A stretch of 53,191 nucleotides of DNA, taken from Selenomonadaceae bacterium. GTDB lineage: Bacteria; Bacillota; Negativicutes; Selenomonadales; Selenomonadaceae. The stretch spans positions 1 through 53,191 of the forward strand of contig JAFXTD010000058.1 of assembly GCA_017535925.1 (NCBI GenBank), given 5' to 3'. Both the position numbers and the translations under genes were made by a program. The notes below the pieces were generated by a model. It searched no databases and was not told the origin of the DNA. It saw nothing but the letters and a program-made list of their open reading frames with translations. This document shows positions 16,546 to 26,010 of the stretch, piece by piece; the stretch's first letter is position 1; every line of letters begins with the position of its first letter.

Positions 16546-18133
16546 CCCCTTGCAAATGTATCGCCGCACCCAATGCCCCCAAGAGCCACATGAGCATTGA
16601 GCTGGGAATATTGAAAAGCAAATGATCCGTGAAGCCGTTCAGAGCCATCGACAGGAACGCCAGCCCTATTCCGAGCCGCAGACCTTCGAGAAAATTTTTG
16701 TCGTCAATATCGGTCACGTCGTTCCAATCGACAAGCGGCTCTTTGTCTTTCGGTTCGTCGTCGAGTTTGATAATTTTGGCGGAAATGTTTTCGCCCGCGA
16801 CGGAAATATTTTCCACAGCGGCGATTTTTTCCTCGTCGGCAAATTTTTTCAACGTGTGTTCGCTGAAATTCATTTCCTCGTGGTGCAAGACATTGGAGCG
16901 GCGAACTTTTTTTGTCTTGGGCGATTTTTTTCTGCCGAACAAGTTCAAAAATCTGTCGGAAAAATCGGCAAGCCTTTCACTTATTAAATCCGAAAGTTCC
17001 TGCAAAAATTTACTTGACGAAATAATTTTATCGAGGTGTTCGGTCAATCGTTTCTCCGCGCCGTGCTCACTCACTCCGAACGAGATAAACATTGTCCCGA
17101 AAAAATACCAGAAGAAAGCCAGCGCACCGACAATCCCGATTTCCGCCGCGAAGTTCAGATAAAGATTATGCGCGTGATAAATTATGACATTCGGGTCGGC
17201 GATGTAGTAATTGTATTGCGGATAAACGAATTGATACGCGCCCCAGCCGATGCCCGCGAAGGGATGGTCGCTAATCATTGCGCTTGTGCTTACCCAAAGA
17301 CCGACGCGCACGCCCTCCGACGAATCGCCCATTGTAAACGCCGATAAAATTCTGTTGACAAAATTTGTGTCGCTGAAGGCAATCACTCCGGTGACCGCCG
17401 CGAACAAAATCAATATGCGCCAATCTTTCAGCAAGCCGTAAACCGCAAAGACAATCGCTATCGTTATGAAGGCTCCTCGCGAATAAGTCATTGTCAAGCA
17501 CGCGGCAAGCAGGATTATCGCGGCGATTAAAATTATTTTTTGCAAGCGACGTTTCGCCTTGGTCAACAAGCCCAACGCCAAGCAGATAATCACGTCCAAG
17601 TAGCCCGCCAACACATTCGGATTTTCCAGCGTCGAGAAAATTCTTTTCTTCAATTCGGGGAAAGCTTCGGGGTCTGTCCACTTCACGTCCGCCACGTCCA
17701 CGCCGAAGACAAATTGGAAGAAGCCCCAAAGCACGACCAAAATTGCCGACGCGCCGAGTGCTTGAGCAACGTATCTTATTTGCGCGGGCGTTCGGATTGT
17801 TTGACCGACAATAAGATAAGTCAAGCCGTAAATGCCGACGAGCGAAAAGTAATTGTAAATCAATTCGAGACTTCGCGCCGAAGACAGAAAGACACTTGCC
17901 GCGCCTATCAGCAAAAAAATTGCAACGGGCACGTCGAAAGGCAGGCTCCGTATTTTGTATTTGGTATCGATTCGGCTGCGCAAGAACCAAGTTATCACGC
18001 CGAAGACGACCGCCGTCGATGCAACCGAAGGCGAAAGCGCGAGGAAAAATGCTTCAGTCAAGATGGCGTAAAGTGTCCACTCTTCAAGATTTTTTATTCG
18101 CCGTCTCCTCGCAAAGACGCTGACTCTGTCCAA
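16505..18133 (-). CDS. O-antigen ligase / polymerase family membrane protein
   Basis: About 542 residues with roughly a dozen hydrophobic segments. It carries the Wzy_C/WaaL-type periplasmic region (AGIGWGAYQF, then YHAHNLYLNFAAEIGIVG), where the HNxYL segment is typical of O-antigen ligases. A hydrophilic segment of about 130 residues (roughly 375-500, rich in K, E and D) is inserted before the last two helices. It probably joins or polymerises surface glycans at the outer face of the inner membrane. TTG 18133 is chosen, 7 nt after GAGGAGG; a longer frame would start inside a repeat element. The 3' end overlaps rex. Confidence 0.82.
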   Translation of the reverse strand: MDRVSVFARRRRIKNLEEWTLYAILTEAFFLALSPSVASTAVVFGVITWFLRSRIDTKYKIRSLPFDVPVAIFLLIGAASVFLSSARSLELIYNYFSLVGIYGLTYLIVGQTIRTPAQIRYVAQALGASAILVVLWGFFQFVFGVDVADVKWTDPEAFPELKKRIFSTLENPNVLAGYLDVIICLALGLLTKAKRRLQKIILIAAIILLAACLTMTYSRGAFITIAIVFAVYGLLKDWRILILFAAVTGVIAFSDTNFVNRILSAFTMGDSSEGVRVGLWVSTSAMISDHPFAGIGWGAYQFVYPQYNYYIADPNVIIYHAHNLYLNFAAEIGIVGALAFFWYFFGTMFISFGVSEHGAEKRLTEHLDKIISSSKFLQELSDLISERLADFSDRFLNLFGRKKSPKTKKVRRSNVLHHEEMNFSEHTLKKFADEEKIAAVENISVAGENISAKIIKLDDEPKDKEPLVDWNDVTDIDDKNFLEGLRLGIGLAFLSMALNGFTDHLLFNIPSSMLMWLLGALGAAIHLQGDGAFEKNNFTGDD

Positions 18134-18195
18134 TTCCTCGCCTCCTCTGTCTTTCTTCCCGCGCAAGAAAGGTTTCAAAGAATTATTTTTTAAAT

Positions 18196-18364
18196 CTACT
18201 TTTTCTTTGCGTGCCCAAAGAAAAAGTAGCAAAAAGAAAGGGCACCTCGCAGGGGCGTTTTTGTCCGCTGATTTTGTTCGTGAATAAATTTTGGTTGGTT
18301 GCCGCCGACGGTATTTGCATCACGCAAATGCGTCGGCGGAGGAGCCGTCATCCATGACGGCTCC
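18196..18364. repeat. Dispersed stem-loop element, copy 2 (inverted relative to copy 1)
   Basis: It starts with the 14-bp stem CTACTTTTTCTTTG (18196-18209) and CAAAGAAAAAGTAG (18216-18229). CCTCGCAGGGG follows, then a long stem with arms CCGCCGACG and CGTCGGCGG (18303-18340), and finally GGAGCCGTCA/TGACGGCTCC (18341-18364). It fills the folC-ligase gap; I see no gene in it. Compared with copy 1 at 9177 the module order is reversed. Confidence 0.75.
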
Positions 18365-18368
18365 TAAG

Positions 18369-19544
18369 TTACGTCGTTGTAAATTTTTTTCTCACCGCAC
18401 CAATCAAGTACAAAGAGCCCGCGATTATTTTCACGTCACAAGAAAAATTTTTCAGACGTTCGACTGCTTCAAAATTATCTTCGACTGCCGCGCATTCAAT
18501 GCCGAGCCCTCGCAAAATTTCGCAAATCGTTTCGGGCGAGGCGGCGCGTTCAGAGTTCGGCTTTGTCACGAAAACAAAATCCTCTGCACGGAACAAAATT
18601 TTTATCATGCCGGCGAAGTCTTTATCCTTGAGCACACCGAAGAGCCAAACCCGCTTGCCGTGAGGAAAATTTTTGTCGAGGCTTTGACGCAGAGCCGCCG
18701 CCCCGTGAGGATTGTGAGCCCCGTCAATCACGATGACTTCCGAAGAATTTTTCAAGACTTCAAAGCGTCCCGACCATTCGACGTGAGCCAAACCCGTTTC
18801 AATCGCCGACTTGTCCAAGCCCAAAACTTCAGCCGCCTTAATCGCAATCGCCGCATTGAATTTTTGATAATCGCCGCGCAGATTGAGTTTGACATTTGCA
18901 GGAGACGTGACTTCATGCAGCGGAGAATTTTTTTCTTCGGCAACGGCACGGATAATTTCAAGCGGCAAACCTTGCGCGCCCGTGACGACAGGAATTTTTT
19001 CTTTGATAATGCCTGCCTTGTTGAGCGCAATGTTTTTCAAGTCGCCCAAAATATTTTCGTGGTCGAGCGCAACGTTCGTGATAATCGAAAGTTCGGGCGT
19101 GATAATGTTCGTCGAATCAAACGTCCCGCCCAAGCCGACCTCGATAACCGCGAAATCGACTTCACGAATTTTAAAATAGAGGAAGGCGGCGGCAGTCAAA
19201 ACTTCAAAGTGGGTTGCGACGACGTTGCAATCTTTGACGCGGAAAATCATTTCGGCGAAGTCGTCTTCGGAAATATTTTCACCGTCGATTTTGATTCGTT
19301 CGCAATAACTTTCCAAATGCGGCGAGGTGAACATGCCGACTTTCAAGCCTTGAGCTTTGAGCATTTCGGCAAGCATGGCGCAGACCGAGCCTTTGCCGTT
19401 GGTGCCGGCGACGTGAATCGTCCGATAAAAATTTTGCGGCTGACCCAATGCGGCGGAAAGTTCTTTGATTCGTTCGAGCCCTTCCTTTATCCCGAAGACG
19501 CAAAGCCAATCCAAATATTTCAGCGCGTCGTTATAAGTTTTCAA
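18369..19544 (-). CDS. folC: Folylpolyglutamate / dihydrofolate synthase
   Basis: A 391-residue Mur-ligase-like enzyme that adds glutamate to folates, and in bifunctional forms to dihydropteroate. The P-loop GTNGKGS is at 47-53 inside [28 protein letters not shown] and the [13 protein letters not shown] motif (here IDGAHNPHG) are diagnostic. TTG 19544 has GAGGA at suitable distance and overlaps the valS end by 14 nt. The valS-folC order is common in Firmicutes. Confidence 0.94.
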   Translation of the reverse strand: MKTYNDALKYLDWLCVFGIKEGLERIKELSAALGQPQNFYRTIHVAGTNGKGSVCAMLAEMLKAQGLKVGMFTSPHLESYCERIKIDGENISEDDFAEMIFRVKDCNVVATHFEVLTAAAFLYFKIREVDFAVIEVGLGGTFDSTNIITPELSIITNVALDHENILGDLKNIALNKAGIIKEKIPVVTGAQGLPLEIIRAVAEEKNSPLHEVTSPANVKLNLRGDYQKFNAAIAIKAAEVLGLDKSAIETGLAHVEWSGRFEVLKNSSEVIVIDGAHNPHGAAALRQSLDKNFPHGKRVWLFGVLKDKDFAGMIKILFRAEDFVFVTKPNSERAASPETICEILRGLGIECAAVEDNFEAVERLKNFSCDVKIIAGSLYLIGAVRKKFTTT

Positions 19545-22176
19545 GCTGATTAATCCTCTGTTCGAGTGACGAAATTTTTTCTTCGGCTGCCGATAATTTG
19601 TCACGCTCCGATTGAACGACTTGGGCGGGCGCCTTGCTTAAAAATCTTTCGTTGTTGAGCTTGCCTGCCGTCGACGCCGCTGCCTTGCGAAGTTTTTCAA
19701 GTTCTTTTTTCAAGCGGGCGATTTCTTTTTCCGTATCGATTAATCCTTCGAGCGGCAAATAAATTTCTGCGCCTTCAATCACTCCGCTCATTGCGTGCGC
19801 GGGTTTTTCTTCGGCGAAGGTTATCGGCTCGGCGAAGGCAAGCGCGGTTATGTAGCCGGCATTTTCCTGAAAGATTTTTTTATGATTCGGTTTCGTGACT
19901 TTCAAGACGACCGCCGATTTTTTGCGCGAATCAATTCCAAGTTCCGATTTCAAGTTGCGGATTGTCCTCACTGTTCCCGAAATCATGGCGGCAATTTCTT
20001 CAATGTTGTCCTCTTCGGGCAGTAAGTCTTTGAGTTCGTCGCGTGTAGGATAAGGCGCAAGCATGATTGAACCTTCGGCGTTCGGAAGTTTTTGGCGAAT
20101 TATTTCTGTAAGGAACGGCATGAACGGATGCAACAATCGCAACGAGCTTTCGAGCACCGTCATGAGCACGAACAAAGCCGTTGACTTCGCCCGCATGTCA
20201 GAGCCGTAAAGCCGCGCCTTAGTCAATTCAATGTAATAATCGCAGAACTCCAACCAAATGAAATCATACAAAAGCCGAGCCGCCTCTCCCAATTCAAAGC
20301 GGTCGATATTTTTCGTGACACTGCCGATTCTTTCGTCGAGGCGGTGAATTATCCACTTATCGGCAAGTTCAAAATCCGCACGCGTCGGTTTGAAATTTTT
20401 GTCGAAGCCTTCCAAGTTCATGAGCAAAAATCTTGAGGCGTTCCAAATTTTGTTCGCGAAGTTGCGGGCGAATTCGACCTTCGCCCAATAAAATCTCAAA
20501 TCGTTGCCGGGCGTGTTGCCGGTTATTAGCATGAAGCGCAAAGAGTCCGCGCCGTATTTATCGATGACTTCGACGGGGTCGACGCCGTTGCCCAAGCTCT
20601 TGGACATCTTGCGCCCGAATTCGTCGCGAACCAAGCCGTGAATAAAAACTTTTCGGAAAGGAACTTCGCCGCGAAATTTCAAACCCATCATGACCATACG
20701 AACTACCCAGAAGAAAATTATATCGTAGCCGGTGACGAGGACGCTTGTCGGATAAAATTTTTTGAGTTCGGGAGTCTCTTCGGGATAACCGAGCGTGCTG
20801 AACGGCCACAGCGCACTTGAAAACCATGTGTCCAAAACGTCTTCCTCGCGCCGCAAATTTTTTCCGTGACAATGCGGGCACTCGTCAATATCAGTTTCAG
20901 AAACGGTCATTTCGCCGCAATCGTCGCAATACCACGCAGGGATTTGATGCCCCCACCACAGCTGCCGACTTATGCACCAGTCGCGGATATTTTCCAACCA
21001 GTTGATATAAATTTTCGTGAAGCGTTCCGGGACGAATTGCAACTCGCCGGACTTGACAGCCTCAATCGCGGGCTTAGCCAACGTTTCCATTTTGACGAAC
21101 CATTGGTCGCTGATTAAAGGCTCAATCGTCGTGTGGCAACGGTGGCAATGCCCGACGGCATGTTCATGATTTTCAATCTTGACGAGGAAGCCGCCCGCCT
21201 CCAAATCTTTGACAATTTGTTCGCGGCAAGCGTAGCGGTCAAGCCCCGTGTATTTGCCCGCGTCAATCATTTTGCCTTCGTTGTTTATAACTTTGACTTG
21301 CTCAAGATTATGACGCAAGCCCATTTCAAAATCGTTCGGGTCGTGAGCAGGGGTGACTTTGACTGCGCCCGTTCCGAAATTTTTATCGACGTAAGAATCG
21401 GCGAACAGAGGTATCTCGCGATTGACAAGCGGCAGGATTAAAGTTTTGCCGACAAGATTTTTATAGCGTTCGTCGTCAGGATGAACCGCAACGCCCGTAT
21501 CGCCGAGCATCGTTTCGGGTCGCGTCGTCGCAACTTCAACATAACCGCTGCCGTCTTTGAAAGGATAGCGGATGTGCCAAAGGTGCCCGGCTTCTGTTTC
21601 GTGTTCGACTTCAATGTCGCTCAACGCCGTGTTGCATTTCGGACACCAATTTGTAATTCTCGTGCCGCGATAGATTAAGCCTTCGTTGTAAAGTTGAACA
21701 AAAACTTTTCTGACAGCCGCCGAACAGCCTTTGTCCATTGTGAAGCGTTCGCGTTCCCAGTCGCAGCTTGAGCCGAGCGTCCGAAGCTGATAACTGATTC
21801 GGTTGCCGTAAGTTTCTTTCCATTGCCAAACGCGTTCCAAAAATTTTTCTCTGCCCAGTTCGTAGCGATTGGTGCCCTCGCCGCGCAATTGTTCCTCGAC
21901 TTTTGCTTGAGTGGCAATGCCCGCGTGGTCTGTGCCCGGCATCCAAAGAGTGTTGTCGCCTTTCATGCGGTGATAGCGAATCAAAATATCTTGAAGCGTT
22001 TCGTCGAGGGCGTGCCCCATGTGAAGTTGACCCGTGACGTTCGGCGGAGGTATCACAATGCAATAAGCCTCGCCCGATTTTTCCGGCGTCGTATGAAAAT
22101 TTTTATCTCGTTCCCAAGCCGCGTAAATTTCTTTTTCAAATTGTTGCGGCTCGTAAGTTTTCGATATGTTGTCCAA
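19531..22176 (-). CDS. valS: Valyl-tRNA synthetase
   Basis: An 881-residue class I aminoacyl-tRNA synthetase, normal length. The HIGH motif is HMGH (52-55) in [14 protein letters not shown] and KMSKS begins at K523. The editing domain lies between. The C-terminal 65 residues form the usual ValS coiled coil rich in K, E and L. TTG 22176 is used, preceded by GGGAGGAG. No T-box leader is visible between the promoter and the start. Confidence 0.98.
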   Translation of the reverse strand: MDNISKTYEPQQFEKEIYAAWERDKNFHTTPEKSGEAYCIVIPPPNVTGQLHMGHALDETLQDILIRYHRMKGDNTLWMPGTDHAGIATQAKVEEQLRGEGTNRYELGREKFLERVWQWKETYGNRISYQLRTLGSSCDWERERFTMDKGCSAAVRKVFVQLYNEGLIYRGTRITNWCPKCNTALSDIEVEHETEAGHLWHIRYPFKDGSGYVEVATTRPETMLGDTGVAVHPDDERYKNLVGKTLILPLVNREIPLFADSYVDKNFGTGAVKVTPAHDPNDFEMGLRHNLEQVKVINNEGKMIDAGKYTGLDRYACREQIVKDLEAGGFLVKIENHEHAVGHCHRCHTTIEPLISDQWFVKMETLAKPAIEAVKSGELQFVPERFTKIYINWLENIRDWCISRQLWWGHQIPAWYCDDCGEMTVSETDIDECPHCHGKNLRREEDVLDTWFSSALWPFSTLGYPEETPELKKFYPTSVLVTGYDIIFFWVVRMVMMGLKFRGEVPFRKVFIHGLVRDEFGRKMSKSLGNGVDPVEVIDKYGADSLRFMLITGNTPGNDLRFYWAKVEFARNFANKIWNASRFLLMNLEGFDKNFKPTRADFELADKWIIHRLDERIGSVTKNIDRFELGEAARLLYDFIWLEFCDYYIELTKARLYGSDMRAKSTALFVLMTVLESSLRLLHPFMPFLTEIIRQKLPNAEGSIMLAPYPTRDELKDLLPEEDNIEEIAAMISGTVRTIRNLKSELGIDSRKKSAVVLKVTKPNHKKIFQENAGYITALAFAEPITFAEEKPAHAMSGVIEGAEIYLPLEGLIDTEKEIARLKKELEKLRKAAASTAGKLNNERFLSKAPAQVVQSERDKLSAAEEKISSLEQRINQLENL

Positions 22177-22209
22177 AGCTTGCTCCTCCCAAATATGAAA
22201 TTAATTGCA

Positions 22210-22238
22210 ATAATAAACTGCCGTTGCCTTAAAGTCAA
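22210..22238 (-). promoter_or_regulatory. valS promoter
   Basis: Read on the minus strand: TTGACT (22238-22233), 17-nt spacer, TATTAT (22215-22210). The predicted start leaves a leader of about 27 nt, too short for a T-box. It probably drives valS-folC and possibly the genes after them. Confidence 0.75.
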
Positions 22239-22334
22239 TTGGGAAATGGAAAGCGCGACGCTTAACGAATCAGAAACGCCCGCTCGGAAAATATTACGTC
22301 AAGCCTATGACCTCAAAAAAAAAAAAACAATGTC

Positions 22335-22369
22335 TCAAAAAAAAATCGACGTTGACGACAGAATCGTCA
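22335..22369 (-). terminator. Possible terminator after the acyltransferase gene
   Basis: A TGACGA/TCGTCA stem (22353-22369) followed on the minus strand, after a short spacer, by a run of eight T. Weak but well placed. Confidence 0.4.
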
Positions 22370-22397
22370 CGCCGTACATTCAAAAAATCATTTACAG

Positions 22398-23435
22398 TCA
22401 CGGACAAAAATATTTCAGCACGGGGAGCTTCCCGAATTTTTTCGCAATGAACAGCGGAATCAAGACGCCCGCCGTTGTTGCACCGAAAATTATAATCGGC
22501 TCCGTGAAAAAAACTTCGGGCGAAAAATTTGTGCTCGCGGCGATTATTTCATAAAAGATATTTGCAATTATCGGGTGCAAAACCAAAATCATCATGCTCT
22601 GTCTTCCGCAATCACTTATCAGCGAAAAAATTTTTCCTTCGGTCATCAGCGCGGAAAGTTTCATGACGATTAAAGTTCCTGCAATTCCGCCTGCATAAAA
22701 TAAAAATGGATCTCCGTATTGTCGAAAATTCATGTCGACATGAATGTTAAAGTAAAAATCGAAAATCACAATCAACATTAAACCGCAACAAAGTTTCAAA
22801 TTCATTTTGTCAACGAAGTTATATTTCCGAATCAAGACGCCGACCAATATAAAAATCTGCGCGGCTAATGCAATATCCGTTCCAAACGGCAGAGCATAGA
22901 TTTTTCCGAGCAACAACCCCGACAAAGAACAAGTTGCTAACGCGAGGACAAAAACTTCCGCGCCGATTTTATTCAGCCTGTTGTAGAGTTTTATAAAAAT
23001 TATTTCCGCGACAAGCAAGGCAGGCAAAAACCAAAGTTGCCCCAAAGTTAAACCGCTACTGTTACCGTTTCCAATGAAGATTGCAAAAAATGCGATAAAC
23101 GGATTGGTTTCAACCCAATGCCACATATATTTTAAATATTCCGCCTCATGACAGACGATAAACCAAATCGGATACCACAAAAATTCTGCAAGGTAATACG
23201 GCAGGAGCAGACGTTTAGCGAGCTTAAGCGTAAAATTTTTATAATTCTCCGCGCCGCTCCACTTGTCTAAGTTCAGTAAAAAACCCGCCATAATGAAGAA
23301 GAACGGCATGTGAAATTCATACACGATAATTAATATTGCGTGGAATATTTTTTCGTTATAGACGACAGCATGCCCCAAAATGACTGTGAGTATTGTAAAA
23401 CCTTTTGCGAAGTCGACCCAAGCGATTCTATGCAC
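22398..23435 (-). CDS. Acyltransferase family 3 membrane protein
   Basis: A 345-residue integral membrane protein with about ten helices. It opens RIAWVDFAKGFTILTVILGH, the Acyl_transf_3 signature with the catalytic histidine in the first helix, and has FHMPFFFIMAGFLL shortly after. Such proteins O-acetylate surface polysaccharides. The GTG start at 23435 lies inside the end of the upstream unknown gene (8-nt overlap), so the two are coupled. Base composition is a little more AT-rich than the neighbours. Confidence 0.88.
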   Translation of the reverse strand: MHRIAWVDFAKGFTILTVILGHAVVYNEKIFHAILIIVYEFHMPFFFIMAGFLLNLDKWSGAENYKNFTLKLAKRLLLPYYLAEFLWYPIWFIVCHEAEYLKYMWHWVETNPFIAFFAIFIGNGNSSGLTLGQLWFLPALLVAEIIFIKLYNRLNKIGAEVFVLALATCSLSGLLLGKIYALPFGTDIALAAQIFILVGVLIRKYNFVDKMNLKLCCGLMLIVIFDFYFNIHVDMNFRQYGDPFLFYAGGIAGTLIVMKLSALMTEGKIFSLISDCGRQSMMILVLHPIIANIFYEIIAASTNFSPEVFFTEPIIIFGATTAGVLIPLFIAKKFGKLPVLKYFCP

Positions 23436-24306
23436 CGAACATCACGCTCTCGAAATATAGACCGCAGCGCGCCAAAAAATATCGTTCGTTTTCGACGAGG
23501 ACGCGGTCGGGAAAATCTTTATCGAGGAACAAATTATTCGGCAACTCAACGGGCTCACGAAAATACAAATAGCTTGCGCCCTTCATCAAAGTCAATCGGT
23601 GCATGCTGTTTATATGATGCCCCGCCTCCTTCAAAATCTGATACGGATACAATTCGGCGAGGCATTGCATCAGCGCGACGTAACGATTTTTTTCATTGGC
23701 AAAGGGACCGTGACGAGTGCCTCCCAAAACAAAAAACAAATTCCCGAAAACTTGAGGCTCCGTTCGTCCGTGATTGGTTGCGTGCGGCAAGACGAGCGAA
23801 GAATTTTTCGGCGTATCAACTTCCATTGCGTCGAGTGCCGCGAGCATTTCCTCAATCGTCTGATTCATGTGCAAGACGGGCTTTGATTTTAATTTGGAAT
23901 GAGGAATTTGGAATGAGGAATTATTTTGCGGGAAAAGCGGTTCGTAAAGTTCAATGCGCATTTGCGGGCGGCGAACATCTGCGCGGCTGAATATGAACTT
24001 TATCGCTTTGAGGATTTGTTGCGGCGTGCGGTTGGTCTCAAGATAAATTATCGGCGCGATTTTTTTCGGGCAGACCATTTCGATTGTGTTCGTTCGCAAG
24101 AAAAGTATTCGGGTCGGGTCGGTTGAGCACAAGCTGTTAATCGTGTCGGGAAATTCGGCGTAGAGGCACTTGACTGCGATAAAAAAAAGCTCTTGCCAAG
24201 AATGCACCGGCACTCTCTCTTCAAAATAAATCAACGCAGCGGGCATCTCGGTATCTTTTATCTCTTGCGACTTCGCTGCCAAGTCGAGGATTCTTCCTGT
24301 CGGCAA
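23428..24306 (-). CDS. Unknown two-part protein, coupled to the acyltransferase
   Basis: 292 residues, not recognised. No signal peptide or membrane helix. The first part (about 25-115) contains SWQELFFIAVKCLYAEFP and IIYLETNRTPQQILKAIKFIF; the second (about 190-292) contains NRYVALMQCLAELYPYQIL and REPVELPNNLFLDKDF. The two may be diverged copies of one domain, each with a helix, a strand pair and a closing helix. That is inference. The linker between them is encoded by a 7-bp repeat array (23891-23922). TTG 24306 is chosen because GAGGAG lies 8 nt upstream. It has its own promoter and overlaps the acyltransferase gene. Confidence 0.7.
   Translation of the reverse strand: MPTGRILDLAAKSQEIKDTEMPAALIYFEERVPVHSWQELFFIAVKCLYAEFPDTINSLCSTDPTRILFLRTNTIEMVCPKKIAPIIYLETNRTPQQILKAIKFIFSRADVRRPQMRIELYEPLFPQNNSSFQIPHSKLKSKPVLHMNQTIEEMLAALDAMEVDTPKNSSLVLPHATNHGRTEPQVFGNLFFVLGGTRHGPFANEKNRYVALMQCLAELYPYQILKEAGHHINSMHRLTLMKGASYLYFREPVELPNNLFLDKDFPDRVLVENERYFLARCGLYFESVMFGA
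23891..23922. repeat. Heptamer array inside a coding region
   Basis: ATTTGGA ATGAGGA ATTTGGA ATGAGGA, four 7-bp units in frame within the unknown gene, translated on the minus strand as part of a serine/proline-rich linker. It belongs to the GAATTAG/GAATGAG family. Confidence 0.8.
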
Positions 24307-24340
24307 AAGTCTCACTCCTCTTCAAGTTCTTTTCATAATC

Positions 24341-24369
24341 ATTATAATCACTTGCCTTAAGAATTGCAA
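24341..24369 (-). promoter_or_regulatory. Promoter of the unknown gene (minus strand)
   Basis: TTGCAA (24369-24364), 17 nt, perfect TATAAT (24346-24341). The -35 hexamer is its own reverse complement and is shared with the rmlA promoter on the other strand. Confidence 0.7.
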
Positions 24370-24392
24370 AAAATTTTTTTGTCATGTATCAT
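24364..24392 (+). promoter_or_regulatory. rmlA promoter (plus strand)
   Basis: TTGCAA (24364-24369), 17 nt, TATCAT (24387-24392). The -35 is the same six bases used by the divergent promoter, so RNA polymerase can occupy only one at a time. Confidence 0.65.
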
Positions 24393-24423
24393 GTCAACGA
24401 AATTGAATCGGGAGGAAAAATTT

Positions 24424-25305
24424 ATGATAAGCAAAGGAATAATTTTGGCGGGCGGTTCGGGTACGCGCCTCTATCCGCTGACGGAAGTCGTTTCGAAACA
24501 ATTAATGCCGGTCTTCGACAAGCCGATGATTTATTATCCGCTATCGACACTGATGCTCGCGGGCATAAAAGAAATTTTAATTATCACGACGCCGCAAGAC
24601 AATCATTTGTTTAAAGCACTGCTCGGCGATGGAACTCAACTCGGCTTAAAAATTTCCTACGCCGTCCAACCCAAGCCCGAAGGTTTGGCGCAAGCATTTT
24701 TAATCGGCGAGGAATTTATCGGCGGCGAAGGTTGTGCGTTGGTTTTGGGCGACAATATTTTTTACGGCTCGGACTTTGCAAAACTGGTTCAACGTGCGGC
24801 GGCTCACGACGAGGGCGCGACCGTCTTTGCTTACTATGTCAACGACCCGCAAAATTATGGCGTCGTCGAATTCAATCGCGAAACCGGGCAAGCCGTCAGC
24901 CTCGAAGAGAAACCAAAAGAACCCCGCTCGAATTATGCCGTGACGGGGCTCTACTTCTACGATAAAAATATTGTCGATGTTGCCAAGTCGATTAAGCCTT
25001 CGGCTCGCGGCGAACTTGAAATCACCGACGTGAACAAAACTTATTTGGAACGCGGCTCGTTGCGTGTGGAAAAAATGCGGCGCGGTTATGCTTGGCTCGA
25101 TACCGGCACTCACGAATCACTTTTGCAGGCGGGCACCTTCGTTCATACAATTCAGACGCGGCAGGGCTTGAAAATTTCTTGCATTGAGGAAATTGCTTAC
25201 CGCATGAATTACATTGACGAGGAGCAGCTTTTGAAACTTGCCGAGCCGCTTGCCAAAAACGAATACGGAAAATATTTGCAACGCCTTGCCAAACGCGGGA
25301 AATAA
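24424..25305 (+). CDS. rmlA: Glucose-1-phosphate thymidylyltransferase RmlA
   Basis: A 293-residue nucleotidyltransferase making dTDP-glucose from glucose-1-phosphate and dTTP, the first step to dTDP-rhamnose. [11 protein letters not shown] (10-20) is the nucleotide loop, followed by [26 protein letters not shown] and [10 protein letters not shown], all typical. ATG 24424 follows GGGAGG. rmlB, C and D are not adjacent, so the rest of the pathway must lie elsewhere. It converges with ylqH after 18 nt. Confidence 0.95.
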   Translation: MISKGIILAGGSGTRLYPLTEVVSKQLMPVFDKPMIYYPLSTLMLAGIKEILIITTPQDNHLFKALLGDGTQLGLKISYAVQPKPEGLAQAFLIGEEFIGGEGCALVLGDNIFYGSDFAKLVQRAAAHDEGATVFAYYVNDPQNYGVVEFNRETGQAVSLEEKPKEPRSNYAVTGLYFYDKNIVDVAKSIKPSARGELEITDVNKTYLERGSLRVEKMRRGYAWLDTGTHESLLQAGTFVHTIQTRQGLKISCIEEIAYRMNYIDEEQLLKLAEPLAKNEYGKYLQRLAKRGK

Positions 25306-25323
25306 AAAATTTTATATGTCGAA

Positions 25324-25668
25324 TTAAAAGAGACTGTTGCGGCGTCTTTGCGCAGCGAGTCTTCGGGCTTCGGCGGCTTGCCCGTGAGATTTATCCATCT
25401 TGTAAACGTAAGCCATGACTTCCGCGATTGCCTTGTAGAGTTCGGGTGGAATTTCGCGATCGATCTCAAGAGCCATGAGCATGTTGACGAGCGTCTTGTC
25501 TTGATAGACGGGCACGGCATTTTTCTGCGCGGTCTCCAAAATATGTTCGGCGACGTGTCCGCGACCTTTGGCAATGACTTTCGGTGCGAGGTCACGTTCC
25601 GCCTCGTATTTGAGCGCGACGGCTTTTCTTTGCGGAGCGACATTTGTCGGTTGAGTTCTTTCGTCCAT
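25324..25668 (-). CDS. Stand-alone FlhB/YscU C-terminal domain protein (YlqH-like)
   Basis: A 114-residue protein equal to the cytoplasmic export-switch domain of FlhB. RKAVALKYEAERDLAPKVIAKG, PVYQDKTLVNMLMAL and IPPELYKAIAEVMAYVYKM are conserved. The membrane part and the NPTH self-cleavage site of full FlhB are absent, as in Bacillus YlqH. The role of such orphans is uncertain; they may act in flagellar export or independently. ATG 25668 follows GAGGGA. No other flagellar gene is in the window. Confidence 0.85.
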   Translation of the reverse strand: MDERTQPTNVAPQRKAVALKYEAERDLAPKVIAKGRGHVAEHILETAQKNAVPVYQDKTLVNMLMALEIDREIPPELYKAIAEVMAYVYKMDKSHGQAAEARRLAAQRRRNSLF

Positions 25669-25759
25669 GTGAATCCCTCATCCTTGTTTGAAGTTTGTTG
25701 GCGGCTGTCGGTAAAATATTTTTTTATGTTGAACCTGCTTTTTCTTTGTAAAGTTTCTT

Positions 25760-25870
25760 CTACTTTTTTCTTTGTTGCGTCAAAGAAAAAGTAGCAAAAA
25801 GAAAGACGCTTACCCCGCTGAAAAAGCATCCGGCTTTTTACGCGGGCGGCCGCACGTCCGTGTGCAGCCG
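25760..25870. repeat. Dispersed stem-loop element, copy 3
   Basis: The CTACTTTTTTCTTTG arm (25760-25774, one extra T) pairs with CAAAGAAAAAGTAG (25781-25794) and is followed by CAAAAAGAAAG as in copy 2. Two further hairpins follow: CCCGC...GCGGG with inner AAAAAGC/GCTTTTT (25814-25846), and CGGC-GCAC/GTGC-GCCG (25847-25870). The 341-nt gap 25669-26010 contains this element and no gene I can support. Confidence 0.7.
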
Positions 25871-26010
25871 GGTTTTCACTCACCGCTGTCGATGAATTTG
25901 CAAACACTTTTTAAATTATATTTGTCGCCCGCCAAACCGTCAAGCAACATTGATTTTCTTGCGGCTTTGTGGCAAAATTATTTCACTTAAATTTTGGAGA
26001 GGCGATTGCA

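Noticed and set aside
18291..19553. A 420-codon open frame on the plus strand opposite folC
   Set aside because: It is antisense to a clear folC gene, has no ribosome site, and its product is rich in R, F and N with no motif. It is a by-product of codon bias.
22177..22209. T-box leader before valS
   Set aside because: The leader from the predicted promoter is only about 27 nt and no T-box consensus is present. The same holds for tyrS.
22246..22554. A plus-strand frame across the valS-acyltransferase gap
   Set aside because: It overlaps the acyltransferase gene antisense, lacks a ribosome site and promoter, and contains the poly-A and terminator region.
25209..25907. Minus-strand 232-codon frame covering the ylqH region
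   Set aside because: It overlaps ylqH in another frame, runs through the hairpin element and into the rmlA 3' end, and gives a low-complexity basic product.
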